Origin: Amblyomma americanum
Lineage: Eukaryota; Arthropoda; Arachnida; Ixodida; Ixodidae
Assembly: GCF_052857255.1 (NCBI RefSeq)
Contig: NW_027526745.1
Span: forward strand, 1 to 64,000
Length of the DNA: 64,000 bases
Direction: 5' to 3'
Shown here: positions 60,241 to 64,000 of the stretch, in pieces
Layout: each line of letters starts with the position of its first letter
How positions within the stretch are numbered: position 1 is the first letter of the stretch
Translations under genes and position numbers: made by a program
Notes under the pieces: generated by a model
Databases searched by the model: none
Told to the model about the DNA's origin: nothing
What the model saw: the letters and a program-made list of their open reading frames with translations, nothing else

Positions 60241-63200
60241 TTTTGCTGGTTTCGATCTAAAACAATGTATCCCGTTGTTTTGAGCCGGAATACAAGTTTT
60301 CGCGCAGTTCTGAGAGAAAAAGTTTACACCTATCTCTCGTCTACTCTTCGACGACTTGTAAAATCGATGCTCGTTAATCGTGCTAGTTTCGATCTAAAAC
60401 GATGTATCCCGTTGTTTTGAGCCGGAATACAAGTTTTCCCGCAGTTCTGAGAGAAAAAGTTTACACCTTTCTCTCGTCTACTCTTCGACGACTTGTAAAA
60501 TCGATGCTCGTTAATCGTGCTAGTTTCGATCTAAAACGATGTATCCCGTTGTTTTGAGCCGGAATACAAGTTTTCGCGCAGTTCTGAGAGAAAAAATTTA
60601 CACCTTTTTCTCGTCTACTCTTCGACGACTTGTAAAATCGATGCTCGTGAATCTTGCTAGTTTCGATCTAAAACGATGTATCCCGTTGTTATGAGCCGAA
60701 ATACAAGTTTTCTCGCAGTTCTGAGAGAAAAAGTTTACACGTTTCTCTCGTCTACTCTTCGACGACTTGTAAAATCGATGCTCGTGAATTTTGCTTGTCT
60801 TGATCTAAAACGATGTATCCCGTTGTTTTGAGCCGCAATACAAGTTTTTGCGCAGTTCTGAGAGAAAAAGTTTACACCTATCTCTCGTCTACCCTTCGAC
60901 GACTTGTTAAATCGATGCTCGTGAATCATGCTGCTTTCGATCTAAAACGATGTATCCCGTTGTTTTGAACCGGAATACAATTTTTTCGCGCAGTTCTGAG
61001 AGAAAAAGTTTACACCTTTCTCTCGTCTACTCTTCGACGACTTGTAAAATCGATGCTCGTGAATCTTGATAGTTTCGATCTAAAACGATGTATTCTGTTG
61101 TTTTGAGCCGGAATACAACTTTTAGCGCAGTTCTGAGAGAAAAATTTACACCTTTCTCTCGTCTACTCTGCGACGACTTGTAAAATCGATGCTCGTGAAT
61201 CTTGCTAGTTTCGATCTAAAACGATGTATCCCGTTGTTTTGAGCCGGAATAGAAGTTTTCGCACAGTTCTGAGAGAAAACGTTTACACCTTTCTCTCGTC
61301 TACTCTTCGACGACTTGTAAAATCGATGCTCGCGAATCTTGATAGTTTCGTTCTAAAACAATGTATCCCGTTGTTTTGAGCCGGAATACCAGTTTTCGCG
61401 CAGTTCTGAGAGAAAAAGTTTACCCCTTTCACTCGTCTACTCTTCTACGACTTGTAAAATAAATGCTCGTTAATCGTGCTAGTTTCGATCTAAAACGATG
61501 TATTCCGTTGTTTTGAGCCGGAATACAAGTTTTCGTGCAGTTCTGAGAGAAAAAGTTTACACCTTTTTCTCGTCTACTCTTCGACGACTTGTAAAATCGA
61601 TGCTCGTGAATCTTGCTAGTTTCGATATAAAACGATGTATCCCGTTGTTTTGAGCCGGAATGCAAGTTTTCGCGCAGTTCTGAGAGAAAAAGTTTACACC
61701 TTTCTCTCGTCTACTCTTCGACGACTTGTAAAATCGATGCTCGTGAATCTTGCTAGTTTTGATCTAAAACAAAGTATCCCGTTGTTTTGAGCCGGAAGAC
61801 AAGTTTTTGCGCAGTTCTGAGAGAAAAAGTTTACACCTTTCTCTCGTTCTCTTCGACGACATGTAAAATCGATGCTCGTGAATCTTGCTAGTTTCGATCT
61901 AAAACAATGTATCCCGTTGTTTTGAGCCGGAAGACAAGTTTTTGCGCAGTTCTGAGAGAAAAAGTTTACACCTTTCTCTCGTTCTCTTCGACGACATGTA
62001 AAATCGATGCTCGTGAATCTTGCTAGTTTCGATCTAAAACAATGTATCCCGTTGTTTTGAGCCGGAATACAAGTTTTCGCGCAGTTCTGAGAGAAAATTT
62101 TACACCTATCTCTCGTCTACTCTTCGACGAATTGTAAAATCGATGCTCGTTAATCGTGCTAGTTTCGATCTAAAGCGATGTATCCCGTTGTTTTGAGCCG
62201 GAATACAAGTTTTCGCGCAGTTCTGAGAGAAAAAGTTTACACATTGTTCTCGTCTACTCTTCGACGACTTGTAAAATCGATGCTCGTGAATCCTGCTAGT
62301 TTCGATCTAAAACGATGTATCCCGTTGTTTTGAGCCAAAATACAAGTTTTCTCGCAGTTCTGAGAGAAAAAGTTAACACGTTTCTCTCGTCTACTCTTCG
62401 ACGACTTGTAAAATCGATGCACGTGAATTTTGCTAGTTTCGATCTAAAACGATGTATCCCGTTGTTTTGAGCCGGAATACAAGTTTTCGCGCAGTTCTGA
62501 GAGAAAACGTTTACACCTTTCTCTCGTCTACTCTTCGACGACTTGTTAAATCGATGCTCGTGAATTTTGCTACTTTCGATCTAAAACAATGTTTCCCGTT
62601 GTTTTGAGCCGGAATACAAGTTTTCGCGCAGTTCTGAGAGAAAAAGTTTACACCTTTCTCTCGTCTACTCTTCGACGACTTGTTAAATCGATGCTCGTGA
62701 ATTTTGCTACTTTCGATCTAAAACAATGTATCTCGTTGTTTTGAGCCGGAATACAATTTTTCGCGCAGTTTTGAGAGAAAACGTTTACAACTTTCTCTCG
62801 TCTACTCTTCGACGACTTGTAAAATCGATGCTCGTGAATCTTGATAGTATCGCTCTAAAACGATGTATCCCGTTGTTTTGAGCCGGAATACAAGTTTTCG
62901 CGCAGTTCTGAGAGAAAAAGTTTACACCTTTCTCTCGTCTACTCTTCGACGACTTGTAAAATCGATGGTCGTTAATCGTGCTAGTTTCGATCTAAAACGA
63001 TGTATCCCGTTGTTTTGAGCCGGAATACAAGTTTTCGCGCAGTTCTGAGAGAAAAAGTTTGCACCTTTCTCTCGTCTACTCTTCGTCGACTTGTAAAATC
63101 GATGCTCGTTAATCTTGCTAGTTTCGATCTAAAACGATGTATCCCGTTGTTTTGAGACGGAATACAAGTCTTCGCGCAGTTCTGAGAGAAAAAGTTTACA

Positions 63201-64000
63201 CCTTTCTCTCGTCTACTCTTCGACGAGTTGTAAAATCGATGCTCGTGAATCTTGCTAGTTTCAATCTAAAACGAAGTATCCCGTTGTTTTGAGCCGGAAT
63301 ACAAGTTTTTGCGCAGTTCTGAGAGAAAAAGTTTACACCTTTCTCTCGTTCTCTTCGACGACATGTAAAATCGATGCTCGTGAATCTTGCTAGTTTCGAT
63401 CTAAAACAATGTATCCCGTTGTTTTGAGCCGGAATACAAGTTTTCGCGCAGTTCTGAGAGAAAAAGTTTACACCTATCTCTCGTCTACTCTTCGACGACT
63501 TGTAAAATCGATGCTCGTTAATCGTGCTAGTTTCGATCTAAAACGATGTATCCCGTTCTTTTGAGCCGGAATACAAGTTTTCGCGCAGTTCTGAGAGAAA
63601 AAATTTACACCTTTTTCTCGTCTACTCTTCGACGACTTGTAAAATCGATGCTCGTGAATCTTGCTAGTTTCGATCTAAAACGATGTATCCCGTTGTTATG
63701 AGCCGAAATACAAGTTTTCTCGCAGTTCTGAGAGAAAAAGTTTACACGTTTCTCTCGTCTACTCTTCGACGACTTGTAAAATCGATGCTCGTGAATTTTG
63801 CTTGTCTTGATCTAAAACGATGTATCCCGTTGTTTTGAGCCGCAATACAAGTTTTTGCGCAGTTCTGAGAGAAAAAGTTTACACCTATCTCTCGTCTACC
63901 CTTCGACGACTTGTTAAATCGATGCTCGTGAATCATGCTGCTTTCGATCTAAAACGATGTATCCCGTTGTTTTGAACCGGAATACAATTTTTTCGCGCAG

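Larger units (their letters stand above)
34341..64000 (+). repeat. 137-bp satellite array, right segment (about 217 units)
   Basis: Continuous satellite to the window edge, which cuts a unit just after TTTTTTCGCGCAG. It uses the same unit subtypes as the left half but shows more recent block amplification, especially after 41 kb. Single-base landmarks such as CGCGCATTCTGAG (a lost base, near 45938, 47717 and 51549), GAGAGAGAAAATTTAC (near 49367 and 53199) and GAAAATTTTACACC (near 54159 and 62094) tag the copied blocks. I see no gene or foreign insertion in this stretch. Confidence 0.97.

Overview
The window is almost entirely one tandem satellite array from a eukaryotic genome. The unit is about 137 bp and I estimate roughly 455 copies, all in the same orientation. 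I see no host protein-coding gene, no ordinary rRNA or tRNA gene, no CRISPR array and nothing prokaryotic. The short reading frames of 60 to 125 codons that recur throughout are the satellite unit read in frame on either strand, not genes.

Only three stretches are not satellite. (1) Positions 679-1643 hold a short Penelope-like retroelement (PLE) on the minus strand. It keeps only the C-terminal linker and GIY-YIG endonuclease part of its protein, has two identical 114-bp inverted terminal arms, and is flanked by a 10-bp target-site duplication. (2) 32039-32360 and (3) 34019-34340 are two near-identical copies of a tRNA-derived SINE on the minus strand, each with Pol III A and B boxes, a (TTA)n tail and the same 9-bp target-site duplication. 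The two SINEs sit exactly 1980 bp apart with matching flanks, so there was one insertion followed by a segmental duplication.

The SINE body and the PLE ends resemble repeats I associate with hard ticks (Ixodidae; for example Ruka-type SINEs). A tick, probably metastriate, is therefore my best guess for the source. This rests on recollection, not a search.

Layout: 1-678 satellite; 679-1643 PLE; 1644-32038 satellite (about 222 units); 32039-32360 SINE copy 1; 32361-34018 satellite (about 12 units); 34019-34340 SINE copy 2; 34341-64000 satellite (about 217 units). Several unit subtypes recur in a fixed order, and blocks of 10, 12, 13, 16, 20 and 24 units are repeated. These give higher-order repeats of 1366, 1778, 1980 and 3282 bp in tandem, and dispersed copies at offsets of 2186, 3832, 4929, 5610, 7936, 10263, 10537 and about 13681 bp, nearly all whole multiples of the unit. 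The pattern fits repeated unequal exchange or segmental amplification in register. I did not find a new protein-based or RNA-based system. The most informative signals are the nested higher-order structure, the SINE-tagged duplication, and the compact PLE copy with inverted terminal arms.
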